Shown: one piece after another, positions 17,708 to 26,856 of the stretch
How positions within the stretch are numbered: position 1 is the stretch's first letter
Layout of the letters: every line of letters starts with the position of its first letter
NCBI RefSeq assembly: GCF_029625905.1
Contig: NZ_JARTLM010000005.1
Location: forward strand, 124,001-188,000
Length of the DNA: 64,000 nt
Origin: Hydrogenovibrio sp. 3SP14C1
GTDB lineage: Bacteria > Pseudomonadota > Gammaproteobacteria > Thiomicrospirales > Thiomicrospiraceae
Direction: 5' to 3'
Program-made: the position numbers and the translations under genes
Notes under the pieces: model-generated
Database searches by the model: none
Seen by the model: the letters and a program-made list of their open reading frames with translations, nothing else
What the model was told of the DNA's origin: nothing

Positions 17708-19411
17708 ATGCCAAGTATTCTAATTGTTGACCCTTCTTATTCTAATAGACTCTACCTTAAACTGACACTGAAAAAAGCCGGCTATGACGTCTTTGAAGCA
17801 AAAGATGGAGAAGACGCCCTTAATCAGTTTAACCAATTCCATCCAAGCTTAGTCATTACTGAAATTGATTTACCTTTGTTGTCAGGCCAGTCGTTAGTGA
17901 CAGAAATTAAATCTCTATCAGAAGAAACGTTTTACCCCATCTTTGTTGTTACCAATGCGACCAACCCTGAATTGATTCAAGAAATTTTAGAGGCTGGTGC
18001 TGATGACTTCCTGCAAAAACCTTATCCTGAAAAACTCTTTCTCGCGAAGATTTCATCCTTGTTACGAAACCTGGATTTTTATAATGATTTAATCAAATCT
18101 AAGGAACTGGTGTCTTCGCTTCATTCAAGTTTAGAGTTGGAGCATAAATCAGCTGAGCGTATTTTCGAAAAGTTTGTGCATGGGCCAAGAAAGGAAGTGC
18201 CTGGGCTGAAAACGCATATTTCCTCCGCCTCTATTTTTAACGGGGATGTGTTTTTGTCTTCGATTTCACCTGCAGGAAATGTGGTTGTCCTGTTGGGTGA
18301 TTTTACTGGGCACGGGCTTCCTGCATCGATTGGTGCCATTCCTGTCGCGGAAGTGTTTTACTCTATGGTTCGTAAAGGTCGAACGTTGAAAGAAATTGCT
18401 TCGGTTGTGAATGAAAAGCTTTTACTAATCCTTCCTGTACATGTCTTTTTTAGTTGTACCGTTATTCAAGTGTCTCCTCGTCATAAATCCGCTAAGGTGC
18501 TGAATGCTGGGATGCAGCCTCTTATTATGATTGATGATAAAACCCGTGAGGTAACGGAATACAGATCTACCTGTCTTCCATTGGGCATTACCCCGAGTGA
18601 ATCACTGGGGTTGGTGTTGAGCGAAGTTGCTTTAGAAGGTCATGAGCAATTTATTTTATATACCGATGGTGTGGTTGAGGCGATGAATTGTGATGGTGAA
18701 CTTTTTGGTGTTTCTCGCTTGGTTGATGCTCTTCTTAATACGGAAGGTCTCGATATTCAGCGTTTAGTGACAGACAGTCAGAATTTTTGTGGCTCTGAGC
18801 CTTTTATGGATGATGTCAGCATTATTAAATTGAGTGTTGATGACATTTTTAAAGCTCAGTTTAATGAGATTCTAGAGGCCGTGAATGAAAGAATTCCGGC
18901 ACCGGCGGATTGGTCTTTGTTTTATTGTTTGGGGATTCATGTTTTAAAACAGAATGAAAACCCTATTGAATCCATTATTGATGCCATGATGGGCGTGCAG
19001 TCATTAGTTAACTTTAAAGAAGATTTTCATATCATTTTAAGTGAGTTGTTTAGCAATGCCTTAGAGCATGGCTTACTGAAGTTGGATTCAACCATTAAAC
19101 AAAAAGAGAATGGTTTTATTGACTATCTTAATGAAAAAAAATCCAGTTTACGTGGGTTAGAGGACGGAGAAATCACCATTGAGATTAAACATGCTCCTCT
19201 TTCGGCAATGAAGGGGAGAGTACATTTTATTGTTTCTCATAATGGAGATGGAAAGGTAGACTTTGATTTGGGGCAATCCGTGTCGGATAAAGTTTTTTCA
19301 GGGCGAGGGATTAAGATTATTAAGTCGCTTAGTGATGAATTTTATTTTAAACAAGGTGGTGCACAAGTCGAAGCGATTTATGAATGGGAGTGTTCTTTAC
19401 ATGCCTCATAA
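17708..19411 (+). CDS. Receiver-PP2C phosphatase-HATPase partner-switch regulator
   Basis: 567 residues. Receiver domain (about 1-122), SpoIIE-type PP2C phosphatase (about 170-375; GDFTGHGLPASIG, YTDGVVEAMN and DDVSIIKL provide the metal-binding Asp residues) and a C-terminal RsbW-like HATPase (about 420-565; SELFSNALEHG and GRGIKIIKSLSDEF). The same domain order is known in CrsR of Shewanella. The protein can both phosphorylate and dephosphorylate the STAS protein encoded 18 bp upstream. Oddly, the receiver has Glu52 where the phospho-acceptor Asp should be (TEIDLP) and a single Asp8 in place of the acidic pair, while the Thr and Lys are kept. No clear ribosome binding site, so translation may be coupled to the STAS gene. 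Confidence 0.88.
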   Translation: MPSILIVDPSYSNRLYLKLTLKKAGYDVFEAKDGEDALNQFNQFHPSLVITEIDLPLLSGQSLVTEIKSLSEETFYPIFVVTNATNPELIQEILEAGADDFLQKPYPEKLFLAKISSLLRNLDFYNDLIKSKELVSSLHSSLELEHKSAERIFEKFVHGPRKEVPGLKTHISSASIFNGDVFLSSISPAGNVVVLLGDFTGHGLPASIGAIPVAEVFYSMVRKGRTLKEIASVVNEKLLLILPVHVFFSCTVIQVSPRHKSAKVLNAGMQPLIMIDDKTREVTEYRSTCLPLGITPSESLGLVLSEVALEGHEQFILYTDGVVEAMNCDGELFGVSRLVDALLNTEGLDIQRLVTDSQNFCGSEPFMDDVSIIKLSVDDIFKAQFNEILEAVNERIPAPADWSLFYCLGIHVLKQNENPIESIIDAMMGVQSLVNFKEDFHIILSELFSNALEHGLLKLDSTIKQKENGFIDYLNEKKSSLRGLEDGEITIEIKHAPLSAMKGRVHFIVSHNGDGKVDFDLGQSVSDKVFSGRGIKIIKSLSDEFYFKQGGAQVEAIYEWECSLHAS

Positions 19412-20651
19412 TATTTTGGTGGTTGATGACGATGTCAGACAAATTGATGCGTATAAGTCATTGTTTTCTCAAGGTGATGATGAATCTGCGGATGCTTTGG
19501 ATACATTAGAATCGTTTTTCTCTGAAGCTAAACCTAATTCCAAAGGTGACACAAAAGCACAATTATTTAGCCATTTTAAACTTAATACGGCTGTGCAAGG
19601 GGATGAGGCAATTGAAAAAGTGTCTGCCTGCTTAGAGGCTGAAACGCCTATTAAAGTTGCTTTTATTGATGTTCGAATGCCGCCAGGGATGAATGGCTTG
19701 GATGCCGCAAAGAAAATCCGTGAAATGGACTCTCGTATCTATATTGTCATGGTAACGGCTTATTCTGATTTTGATTTGTCGGAAATTACTCAGTCTTTAC
19801 AAGAGAATGTACTTTTTATTCGCAAGCCATTCCAGACAGAAGAAGTGGAACAAATGGCTTTGAACTTTGTGCGTGCGTGGGATAAAGACCGCTATATTGA
19901 GCAGGTAACGCATACCTTAGGGGATAAGGTTAAACAAAATTTGTTTGACGCATCAATGTATGAGGTCTCCAACTCTTTGTTAGCCATTCTGGCAGATAAA
20001 GTGAATGCACAAGCTGGGTTGATCTCTTATTTAAGTACGGAATTTGAGGTTTTGCCGGAACAAAAACCCGACTATAAAGAAATTACCCAAACGATTTTCG
20101 GTGAAGCGCAACACCTATCGCAGATGGTCAGTTCATTGCAACGTCTTTCGATGTCTTCAGACAAAGTAATGGTTTTTTCTTTAAGAGATCTGGTGAATTA
20201 TATTTTAAGTCTGATGCCGGAGTTAAATGCTTTACCTGATCATATTCAGTTTGAAATAGAGTGTCATCTCGATCAAGAAGTGACGTTTTATCTCCCCTAT
20301 AGCTGTTTGATTTTAGCTGTCAGTGCGGTTATTCGAAATGCGTTGGATTCGGTTTTTTCCCAAGCACTCAAAACAGCAGGCTTTAAGGGCAGTATTCGGT
20401 TGCTGGTTGAAAAAGAGGGCGAAAATGCAATTATTAAGTTGATTGATAATGGGGTAGGGGTTAATAAATCTGATCTGAATAAGGTTTTTTATGATGGTTA
20501 TTCAAAGAAAGAAAAACATTCAGGCGTTGGTTTAACGCTTGTTCAACAATTTATTAATCGTGTCTCAGGTGAGACGGCTCTTTATAGTGCTGGAAGAGAT
20601 AAAGGGGTCGAGGTTCGATTGCAGTTTCCTTTTCGGATTGACATGACATGA
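19401..20651 (+). CDS. Receiver plus histidine-kinase-like ATPase lacking the phospho-His
   Basis: 416 residues from the ATG at 19401, overlapping the previous gene by 11 bp, with GGGAG 10 bp upstream. The frame is open further upstream, but the chosen start gives the canonical receiver opening ILVVDDD. The receiver (about 1-150) is complete, with Asp90 in FIDVRMPPG, Thr in VTAYS and Lys in RKPF, but has an insert of about 35 residues after the first helix. The C-terminal HATPase (about 300-414) has N, G1 and G2 boxes (IRNALDS, DNGVGV, SGVGLTLV). In the dimerisation helix, SMYEVSNSLLAIL has Tyr187 where His is expected, so autophosphorylation is unlikely. Confidence 0.82.
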   Translation: MPHNILVVDDDVRQIDAYKSLFSQGDDESADALDTLESFFSEAKPNSKGDTKAQLFSHFKLNTAVQGDEAIEKVSACLEAETPIKVAFIDVRMPPGMNGLDAAKKIREMDSRIYIVMVTAYSDFDLSEITQSLQENVLFIRKPFQTEEVEQMALNFVRAWDKDRYIEQVTHTLGDKVKQNLFDASMYEVSNSLLAILADKVNAQAGLISYLSTEFEVLPEQKPDYKEITQTIFGEAQHLSQMVSSLQRLSMSSDKVMVFSLRDLVNYILSLMPELNALPDHIQFEIECHLDQEVTFYLPYSCLILAVSAVIRNALDSVFSQALKTAGFKGSIRLLVEKEGENAIIKLIDNGVGVNKSDLNKVFYDGYSKKEKHSGVGLTLVQQFINRVSGETALYSAGRDKGVEVRLQFPFRIDMT

Positions 20652-22237
20652 ACTCAATGCCTCGTGTTCTACTGTTAACCCAAGATGCTTATTTTTTAAG
20701 GTATTTTCAACAGTATTACCTGGATAACGTAACGGCTTATAATGATTTTTCTGAACTTGCCAGGAGTGTGCTTGATGATGTTAATCAAGAAAAATCTTTT
20801 CTGTTCGTTTTTATGGATGAAACGGTTCTTTCAAAAACAGATTGTGAGTTTGCTCTTCAACACTTACATGAGATTAATCCGTCGTTATTTTATATCCTCT
20901 CCAGTTCAACGCTGGATGAAACTTTATTAAATCGTTTTCTAGATGTCACTGATAATCAAGTTATTCTGGTGGAAAATAATGCTAGCCCTATTTTGCTCAA
21001 ACAAGCGACTTTACAGGTTACACAATTAGCTGACTTACGAGCGTCACTAGAAAATAAAACAGCTCAGATTGAAAGGGTTCAGCAAAACCTGGATGTGCAG
21101 AATAAGTTGTTTAATAATCTTTTAAGTGTCATTAAATTTGATGCAGAAGGGACAATAATCAATATTAACTCGCATGGCACAAAAGAAATGGGGTGGTCTA
21201 ATAATCAGGTTGTCGGCTCCTCGATTCATGATATTGTGCTATGGTCGAATGATGAAAGTGGGATTGTGCAATATTTTGAAACCTTTTCAGGTGAAACGCG
21301 TTATTTTGATGGAGATGGCAAGCAAAAATGGGCATTCGCTCAAGTCAAGAAAGTAAAAGAAGAAAAGCGGTATTATTTTTATTTTGTCGGCAAGGATATT
21401 AGTGAGCAAAAACAATTTTCCAGACGTCTTCAATATGAAAACTATCAAGAAGGCATATTGAAGGCCAAGAGCGATTTAATTCATGATATCGGCAATACGT
21501 TGAATAGCATGAATGCCACTTATGGCGTACTGGCTTCAGGAGTTGACCAACTTAAAGGGGTTGCAAACTATATAGAACGGTGGTGTGAAGAAAAACAGTC
21601 GTTAAGTTTGCCCGCAGAAACCTCTTATAATTTTATTGAAGCGATTGAAAACAGCTGTCAATTTATCTTGGAAAAGCATTTTTCAAAAACGACTGTTGCG
21701 CTGAAAAATGATCTGGCGTTGTTGATTGATGCCGTTGGGTCAAAACAGCAAGTCTTACCACTTGAGAATGCCAAGGAAGTGGTTAACTTGTATAACCTTA
21801 TACAAGAAGTGATTCTTTCGAGCCAAGCGTTATTAAATGAAAAACAAATTAGCATTCAGGTATTGGATGCCAATACCTCAATTTTTTTGAAATTGTCGCA
21901 TAATCAGTTATTTCAGGCTTTATTGAATTTGATTAAAAATGCTGCGGAAGCTATAGAGGCTTCAGATAACCCAACAAAACAGATCACACTGCACACTTGT
22001 CAAGATAAGGATTCTATTCAATTAATGGTACAGGACTCGGGAGAGGGAATTGGAACCGATGATTTAAAGAAAATCTTTAACTACGGGTTTACCACCAAAG
22101 AGGGCGGCTCAGGGCATGGATTGCATTCTGTTGCTAACTTTATGAACAAGAATGGTGGAAAAGTTGAAGTGGTATCTTCCAAACAGGAAGGCACACAGTT
22201 TACTTTAACTTTTCCGGTGAAATTATCAGGAACTTAA
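20648..22237 (+). CDS. PAS-containing sensor histidine kinase with N-terminal receiver-like domain
   Basis: 529 residues, overlapping the previous stop by ATGA. Domains: a receiver-like region (about 1-125; FVFMDETV places Asp57 near the acceptor position), a coiled coil (about 128-158), a PAS domain (about 155-255), a dimerisation helix with phospho-acceptor His279 in DLIHDIGNTLNSMN, and a HATPase (about 410-528; NLIKNAAEAIEA, DSGEGIG, GGSGHGLHSV). It has no membrane segment, so it is a cytosolic sensor. It is probably the active kinase that phosphorylates the receiver of the 19401 protein. The gene ends against the stop codon of mrp on the other strand. Confidence 0.86.
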   Translation: MNSMPRVLLLTQDAYFLRYFQQYYLDNVTAYNDFSELARSVLDDVNQEKSFLFVFMDETVLSKTDCEFALQHLHEINPSLFYILSSSTLDETLLNRFLDVTDNQVILVENNASPILLKQATLQVTQLADLRASLENKTAQIERVQQNLDVQNKLFNNLLSVIKFDAEGTIININSHGTKEMGWSNNQVVGSSIHDIVLWSNDESGIVQYFETFSGETRYFDGDGKQKWAFAQVKKVKEEKRYYFYFVGKDISEQKQFSRRLQYENYQEGILKAKSDLIHDIGNTLNSMNATYGVLASGVDQLKGVANYIERWCEEKQSLSLPAETSYNFIEAIENSCQFILEKHFSKTTVALKNDLALLIDAVGSKQQVLPLENAKEVVNLYNLIQEVILSSQALLNEKQISIQVLDANTSIFLKLSHNQLFQALLNLIKNAAEAIEASDNPTKQITLHTCQDKDSIQLMVQDSGEGIGTDDLKKIFNYGFTTKEGGSGHGLHSVANFMNKNGGKVEVVSSKQEGTQFTLTFPVKLSGT

Positions 22238-23362
22238 TTAGCTGTTTTCTACCACGATATTCGGGAATGCAGAGCTAAAGTTACGTCGTTTTAAAGCAAT
22301 TTGGCTGGCGACAGAATAAGCGATATGACGATATTTTAAGGTAATGTCACTGGCTGGTTCGGCCACAACGGTCGGTTTTCCCTCATCCGCTTGTTGTCTG
22401 ATTTTGCTATTAAGCGGTAAGGCACCCAAAAAGGTGACCTGATGATCTTTTGCGAGTGACTCACCTCCATGCTCACCAAAAATGGCTTCTTCATGTCCAC
22501 ATTGACTGCAAATATGAGTACTCATGTTCTCGACCACGCCCAATACCGGAATGTTCACTTTTTCGAACATACGTAAGCCTTTACGAGCATCAATTAATGC
22601 CACTTCTTGTGGTGTGGTAACGATGACCGAGCCGGTCACCGGAATTTGTTGAGAAAGGGTGAGTTGTACGTCTCCGGTTCCTGGGGGCAAATCAATGATT
22701 AAGTAATCGAGTTCTTTCCAATTGGTTTCATTTAGTAACTGAGTGAGGGTAGAGGTCACAATCGGCCCTCGCCAGATCATTGGGTCATCAGGGTTAATTA
22801 AAAACCCAATCGACATCAATTGTAAACCATAAGCAGAAAGGGGCTCCATGCTCTTACCATCTTTGGTTTCAGGTTTACTATGAACGCCTAGCATGGTTGG
22901 AATACTGGGTCCGTAAATATCTGCATCTAATATCCCAACTTGTGCGCCTTCTTGTTGTAAAGCCAGTGCTAAATTTACACTGGTGGTTGATTTCCCTACA
23001 CCGCCTTTACCTGAGGCGACCGCGATAATGTTTTTGACGCCTTTCAAAGGGGTGGTATTGCCCTGTACTTCATGGGCTTGAATGCGGGTCGTGAAATCGA
23101 TTGATACGCTTTCTATTCCATCTAGGGTTAACAGGCCTTGCGTTAAAGCTTGTTCAAAGGCAGGCCACATGCTTTTTGCCGGAAAGGGCAGCGAGATTGA
23201 AAGGGTGAGGCATCCTTTTTTCAAGTCAGCCGACTCAATATTTTTTGAACTTAAGGCGCCAGCTTCAAAAGGTTCCATGGCTAAATTTGAAACCGTGTTG
23301 GTAATGGCTTCTTGTAAAGATTCTGAAATGCCGTTACCAAATAATTTTTTAAGAATGCTCAT
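22238..23362 (-). CDS. mrp: Iron-sulfur cluster carrier ATPase Mrp/ApbC
   Basis: 374 residues. An N-terminal MIP18-like domain (about 1-95), then a P-loop ATPase with GKGGVGKSTTSVNLALAL, DADIYGPSIPTML and LIIDLPPGTGD. The CxxC in ICSQCGHEE binds a transferable 4Fe-4S cluster at the dimer interface. It supplies clusters to apo-proteins such as the abundant Fe-S enzymes of the Rnf complex. It is convergent with, and directly abuts, the sensor kinase gene. dcd lies upstream on the same strand. Confidence 0.95.
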   Translation of the reverse strand: MSILKKLFGNGISESLQEAITNTVSNLAMEPFEAGALSSKNIESADLKKGCLTLSISLPFPAKSMWPAFEQALTQGLLTLDGIESVSIDFTTRIQAHEVQGNTTPLKGVKNIIAVASGKGGVGKSTTSVNLALALQQEGAQVGILDADIYGPSIPTMLGVHSKPETKDGKSMEPLSAYGLQLMSIGFLINPDDPMIWRGPIVTSTLTQLLNETNWKELDYLIIDLPPGTGDVQLTLSQQIPVTGSVIVTTPQEVALIDARKGLRMFEKVNIPVLGVVENMSTHICSQCGHEEAIFGEHGGESLAKDHQVTFLGALPLNSKIRQQADEGKPTVVAEPASDITLKYRHIAYSVASQIALKRRNFSSAFPNIVVENS

Positions 23363-23397
23363 ATGGATCTCCGTAAGCTATCGGTTGCAAAAATTGA

Positions 23398-23407
23398 CCA
23401 AGCCTGG
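23398..23407. repeat. CCAGGCCTGG variant, copy 5 (CCAAGCCTGG)
   Basis: One base differs (fourth position A), but the flanks extend the pairing: ATTGACCA, loop AGCC, TGGTCAAT. The stem is kept while the loop varies. It lies between the dcd stop and the mrp start. Confidence 0.65.
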
Positions 23408-23479
23408 TCAATTGTGCTGATTTAATAGGGGAAAACAAGGCAGACGACAAACTCAACGTTAAGAAAAGAAAGGGTATTA

Positions 23480-24103
23480 TTAAGACAGTAAGTCGAGTTG
23501 TCTTTCGTCTTGATGTGATGTTTGGTCTTGCGTGATACGACTGGCTGTTGGACCTTTTTGGTTGCGATATTTTGCATCTGCACGCTTGTTGTAAGGTTTG
23601 ATTGCCGCACTGGAGAGGGTTTCAAAGTTAATGGCGCATATATCCATGCCAGGGCGCAGTGCCAAAGGCAGTTTTCCACTATTGAATATTTCTAATACGA
23701 TTTGTCCTTGCCAGCCGGGATCGATTCGGTGTGCGGTGACGTGAACCATCAGGCCAAGTCTTGCCAAGCTAGAGCGTCCATCCAACCAACCGACCAAGTC
23801 ATCAGGGATGGAGACAGACTCAAATGTTGATGCCAATGCCAATTCACCTGGGTGAAGGAAGAAAGCCTCTCCTTCTTTAATGACGACTTCATCACCCATG
23901 ATGATGTCCATCATTTTCTGCATTTCATCAGATGCGCCACTTAAGTCGATAAAGGGGGCAGTGTGATCATTGAACACACGGAATTTATTCGCTAAACGCA
24001 AATCAACACTGATTCCTTTGATTTTGTGTTGTTCTGGCATTGGATCAATTCCAATTTTCCCAATTTTCAAGTGCTGAATAATATCTCTATCGCTTAATTT
24101 CAT
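23480..24103 (-). CDS. dcd: dCTP deaminase
   Basis: 207 residues, trimeric dUTPase-fold enzyme. The active-site region [23 protein letters not shown] contains the catalytic Glu, and [11 protein letters not shown] the nucleotide-binding Arg/Ser. It converts dCTP to dUTP for thymidylate synthesis. The C-terminus is slightly longer and more polar than average ([13 protein letters not shown]). It overlaps the DUF3108 gene by ATGA, so the two are co-translated. Confidence 0.95.
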   Translation of the reverse strand: MKLSDRDIIQHLKIGKIGIDPMPEQHKIKGISVDLRLANKFRVFNDHTAPFIDLSGASDEMQKMMDIIMGDEVVIKEGEAFFLHPGELALASTFESVSIPDDLVGWLDGRSSLARLGLMVHVTAHRIDPGWQGQIVLEIFNSGKLPLALRPGMDICAINFETLSSAAIKPYNKRADAKYRNQKGPTASRITQDQTSHQDERQLDLLS

Positions 24104-24846
24104 TTGAGTGTCGGCTTATGATTAAGTTCCAATTCAATTTTTCGATCTTCTTCTTTATTTAAGATGATGATCCGAACCGGAAAGTAGTTAAGTTTTGGCA
24201 TTAGCCATAGTTGGGCGTCAATTTTACCATTATGAAAGGCAAAAAGCTTTGTTTGTGCGTCGTCCTGAAAAGGTAAGTCTATTTCATCGTCTTTATTATT
24301 TACGGTGAAGTTAATTTTTTGTTGAACTTTGTCGTCTTGTAAATAGAGATTATCCAGTGGTTTTTTATTGAGTACTTGGAATTGGATGCCATAGGCCATT
24401 GAAATAACATCATATAAGTGCTTTTGGTTTGGCCAAAACTGACTTTTTTCAATGTATTCGACTTTATCGAGTTTTTCTTTGCGAACCAGGGTGTAGGTTT
24501 TGTTGATGGTTTTATCATCATAGTGACGCGTTAAGAATTTTTTGTATTGCAACCATTTGAGTTGATTATCCGTTTGGCGCAAACGTATTTTTTCAACTGT
24601 TGATTCATTGATAAATTTACGTGCCCATCCAGGAGGCTCTGCTTTGCTGGTTAACAGGCATTGTTTTCCCTCACAGGTCATTTCTTGCTGTGCTTGACCA
24701 ATATGAAATCCCAGAACTCGAATGTCAAAACTGGCGCTGAAATTGGGAAGTTGTTCCGCAGAAACAATTGAAGACCACAGTGAAATCAAGAGAAATGTTG
24801 TGGCTTTAGATTGAAAATAAGGGGCAAACCGTTTTAGCCAGTTCAT
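24100..24846 (-). CDS. DUF3108-family exported protein
   Basis: 248 residues with an N-terminal hydrophobic signal ([15 protein letters not shown]) and cleavage before EQLPNF. The mature part, predicted beta-rich, has the DUF3108 pattern [18 protein letters not shown] and [11 protein letters not shown]. The function is unknown; family members are periplasmic and very often encoded next to purN, as here (4 bp downstream). Two Cys ([10 protein letters not shown]) may form a small disulfide loop. Confidence 0.85.
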   Translation of the reverse strand: MNWLKRFAPYFQSKATTFLLISLWSSIVSAEQLPNFSASFDIRVLGFHIGQAQQEMTCEGKQCLLTSKAEPPGWARKFINESTVEKIRLRQTDNQLKWLQYKKFLTRHYDDKTINKTYTLVRKEKLDKVEYIEKSQFWPNQKHLYDVISMAYGIQFQVLNKKPLDNLYLQDDKVQQKINFTVNNKDDEIDLPFQDDAQTKLFAFHNGKIDAQLWLMPKLNYFPVRIIILNKEEDRKIELELNHKPTLK

Positions 24847-24850
24847 AGTG

Positions 24851-25495
24851 TTACAGCTCCGTTAATTGTATCGGTGTTGTAAGAGGGGCGTTTTTATACC
24901 AGACCTGGTTATTTTTAAATATTAAATCGCCACTGGCAAGCCAATTTGTCACTAAAGGGTAAGCGATATGCTCTTGAAGTTGTATTTTTTTTTGTAATGT
25001 TTCGGCAGTATCTTCATTCGTAATAGGCACTTTTGCTTGAAGAATGACAGGGCCGCCATCCAGCTCGGAGGTGACAAAATGAATGCTGAGCCCATGTTCT
25101 TTATCGTCTGCATCCAAGGCGCGTTGATGTGTGTTCAATCCTGGGTATTTGGGCAGTAAAGAGGGGTGTATGTTTAACATTCTGCCTAAAAAATGATCGG
25201 TAAAAATGGGGGTGAGGATACGCATAAACCCGGCGAGAATGACGACTTCGATTTTATAATTATCAATGATTTGGATCATCGCGGTATCAAATGCTTCACG
25301 AGATTCAAACTGAGAGTGATCTAAAATAGCGGTAGGAATTCCGGCTTGCTCTGCTTTTTTAAGGCCTTCAGCATGTGGGCGGTTCGATAAGACTAATCCA
25401 ATTTCATAGTGTGCTTGATCTGCTTGGTCGATGAGGGCTTGAAGGTTAGAACCTTTGCCTGAGATTAAAACGGCAATGCGCATTTTAGTGGTCAT
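24851..25495 (-). CDS. purN: Phosphoribosylglycinamide formyltransferase
   Basis: 214 residues, folate-dependent GART enzyme of purine synthesis. Typical motifs: VLISGKGSNLQALID at the N-terminus, AGFMRILTP, and the catalytic region NIHPSLLPKYPGLNTHQRALD with Asn, His and later Asp (SELDGGPVI). The last 20 or so residues (NNQVWYKNAPLTTPIQLTEL) are read through a variant CCAGGCCTGG element. It lies about 95 bp downstream of purM and is coupled to the DUF3108 gene. Confidence 0.96.
   Translation of the reverse strand: MTTKMRIAVLISGKGSNLQALIDQADQAHYEIGLVLSNRPHAEGLKKAEQAGIPTAILDHSQFESREAFDTAMIQIIDNYKIEVVILAGFMRILTPIFTDHFLGRMLNIHPSLLPKYPGLNTHQRALDADDKEHGLSIHFVTSELDGGPVILQAKVPITNEDTAETLQKKIQLQEHIAYPLVTNWLASGDLIFKNNQVWYKNAPLTTPIQLTEL
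24899..24908. repeat. CCAGGCCTGG variant, copy 6 (CCAGACCTGG, inside purN)
   Basis: One base differs within the central GGCC. It lies in the last codons of purN, between TTTTTATA and TTATTTTT, so the coding tail reads through a terminator-like element. Confidence 0.65.
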
Positions 25496-25590
25496 GAGTC
25501 ATGAAATTAACAGTTAATGTGGAGCGTGCATAATAATTACCATTTCTGAAAGCCATGAATAAGTTAGGTATGGCTTCCAGAACGGCGAAT

Positions 25591-26634
25591 TTAAACTAAA
25601 TCGACTTCAGGCGTTTCTGTTTCGCTACTTTCGATTTTACCGATGACAGAAACCACTTCGCCTTGTGCGGTTAAAGCATCAATAGCTGTTTGTTGGTCTT
25701 TTTCATCTACGACGACAACCATTCCAATACCGCAATTTAGTGTACGGTGCATTTCGTGGAATTCAACATTACCGTGTTCTTGAATCCAGTCAAATACCAC
25801 AGGGCGATTCCAGCTTTTGGTATCGATTTTCGCCTTGGTGTTGTTTGGCATGACACGTGGCAAGTTTTCCAGTAAACCTCCACCTGTAATGTGTGAGATG
25901 GCGTGGATTTCAATTTGCTTCATTAACGCAAGGATTGATTTTACATAGATGCGTGTTGGGGCCATTAAAGCATCAATTAAAGGTTCACCATTACAATCTT
26001 CATTGAGGTGAACGCCGTTTACTTCAATGATTTTTCGAATCAAAGAATACCCATTGGAATGCGGTCCTGAAGAAGCAAGTCCCAGTAGCACATCTCCAGC
26101 TTTTACTTTAGTTCCATCGATTAAGTCAGCTTTTTCAACAATACCAACACAGAATCCAGCTAGGTCATAGTCCCCATCAGGGTACATGCCCGGCATTTCA
26201 GCCGTTTCGCCGCCAATCAATGCACAACCAGATTGCTGACATCCTTCACCGATACCAGTGACCACATCTCTCGCGGTGTAAATATCCAGTTTACCGGTTG
26301 CATAGTAATCTAGAAAGAAAAGAGGTTCCGCACCTTGCACGATCAAATCATTGACACACATCGCTACCAAATCGATTCCAACCTGGTCATGCTTGCCACT
26401 CTCGATGGCTAGACGAAGCTTGGTGCCTACACCGTCTGTTCCTGAAACGAGTAATGGGTTTTTATATTTATCCATTGGGAGTTCAAATAGCGCACCAAAG
26501 CCACCTAAAGAGGTTGATACTTCTGGTCTGGCAGTTGCTTTTGCGATAGGTTTGATGGCTTCAACAAGGGCGTTACCAGCATCGATATCAACACCGGCGT
26601 CTTTGTAGCTTATAGATTGGTTATTTGTTGTCAT
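25591..26634 (-). CDS. purM: Phosphoribosylformylglycinamidine cyclo-ligase (AIR synthetase)
   Basis: 347 residues, usual length. Motifs: [17 protein letters not shown] at the N-terminus, [44 protein letters not shown] and [14 protein letters not shown]. It catalyses ATP-dependent closure of FGAM to AIR, the step after PurL. It heads the purM-purN-DUF3108-dcd group, divergent from the DUF2066 gene, an arrangement common in gammaproteobacteria. Confidence 0.97.
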   Translation of the reverse strand: MTTNNQSISYKDAGVDIDAGNALVEAIKPIAKATARPEVSTSLGGFGALFELPMDKYKNPLLVSGTDGVGTKLRLAIESGKHDQVGIDLVAMCVNDLIVQGAEPLFFLDYYATGKLDIYTARDVVTGIGEGCQQSGCALIGGETAEMPGMYPDGDYDLAGFCVGIVEKADLIDGTKVKAGDVLLGLASSGPHSNGYSLIRKIIEVNGVHLNEDCNGEPLIDALMAPTRIYVKSILALMKQIEIHAISHITGGGLLENLPRVMPNNTKAKIDTKSWNRPVVFDWIQEHGNVEFHEMHRTLNCGIGMVVVVDEKDQQTAIDALTAQGEVVSVIGKIESSETETPEVDLV

Positions 26635-26856
26635 AAGAGGAATTTAAAAACTTTCTTAAATTTAAATGAAAATTATTGCCTAATTGTATTCAATGGTGCA
26701 TTCAAAATGAATTCAATGCTTTAAAAGGGCTTTAACCACAGTAGAATATCTCTAACGTGATTATTTGGTATTTAATTACCCAAACCCATTTTGAATTAAC
26801 CAGAGTTTTACAGCAAAATCGGATACTATATTGTAACCAAAAATGATGAGGTAGAT

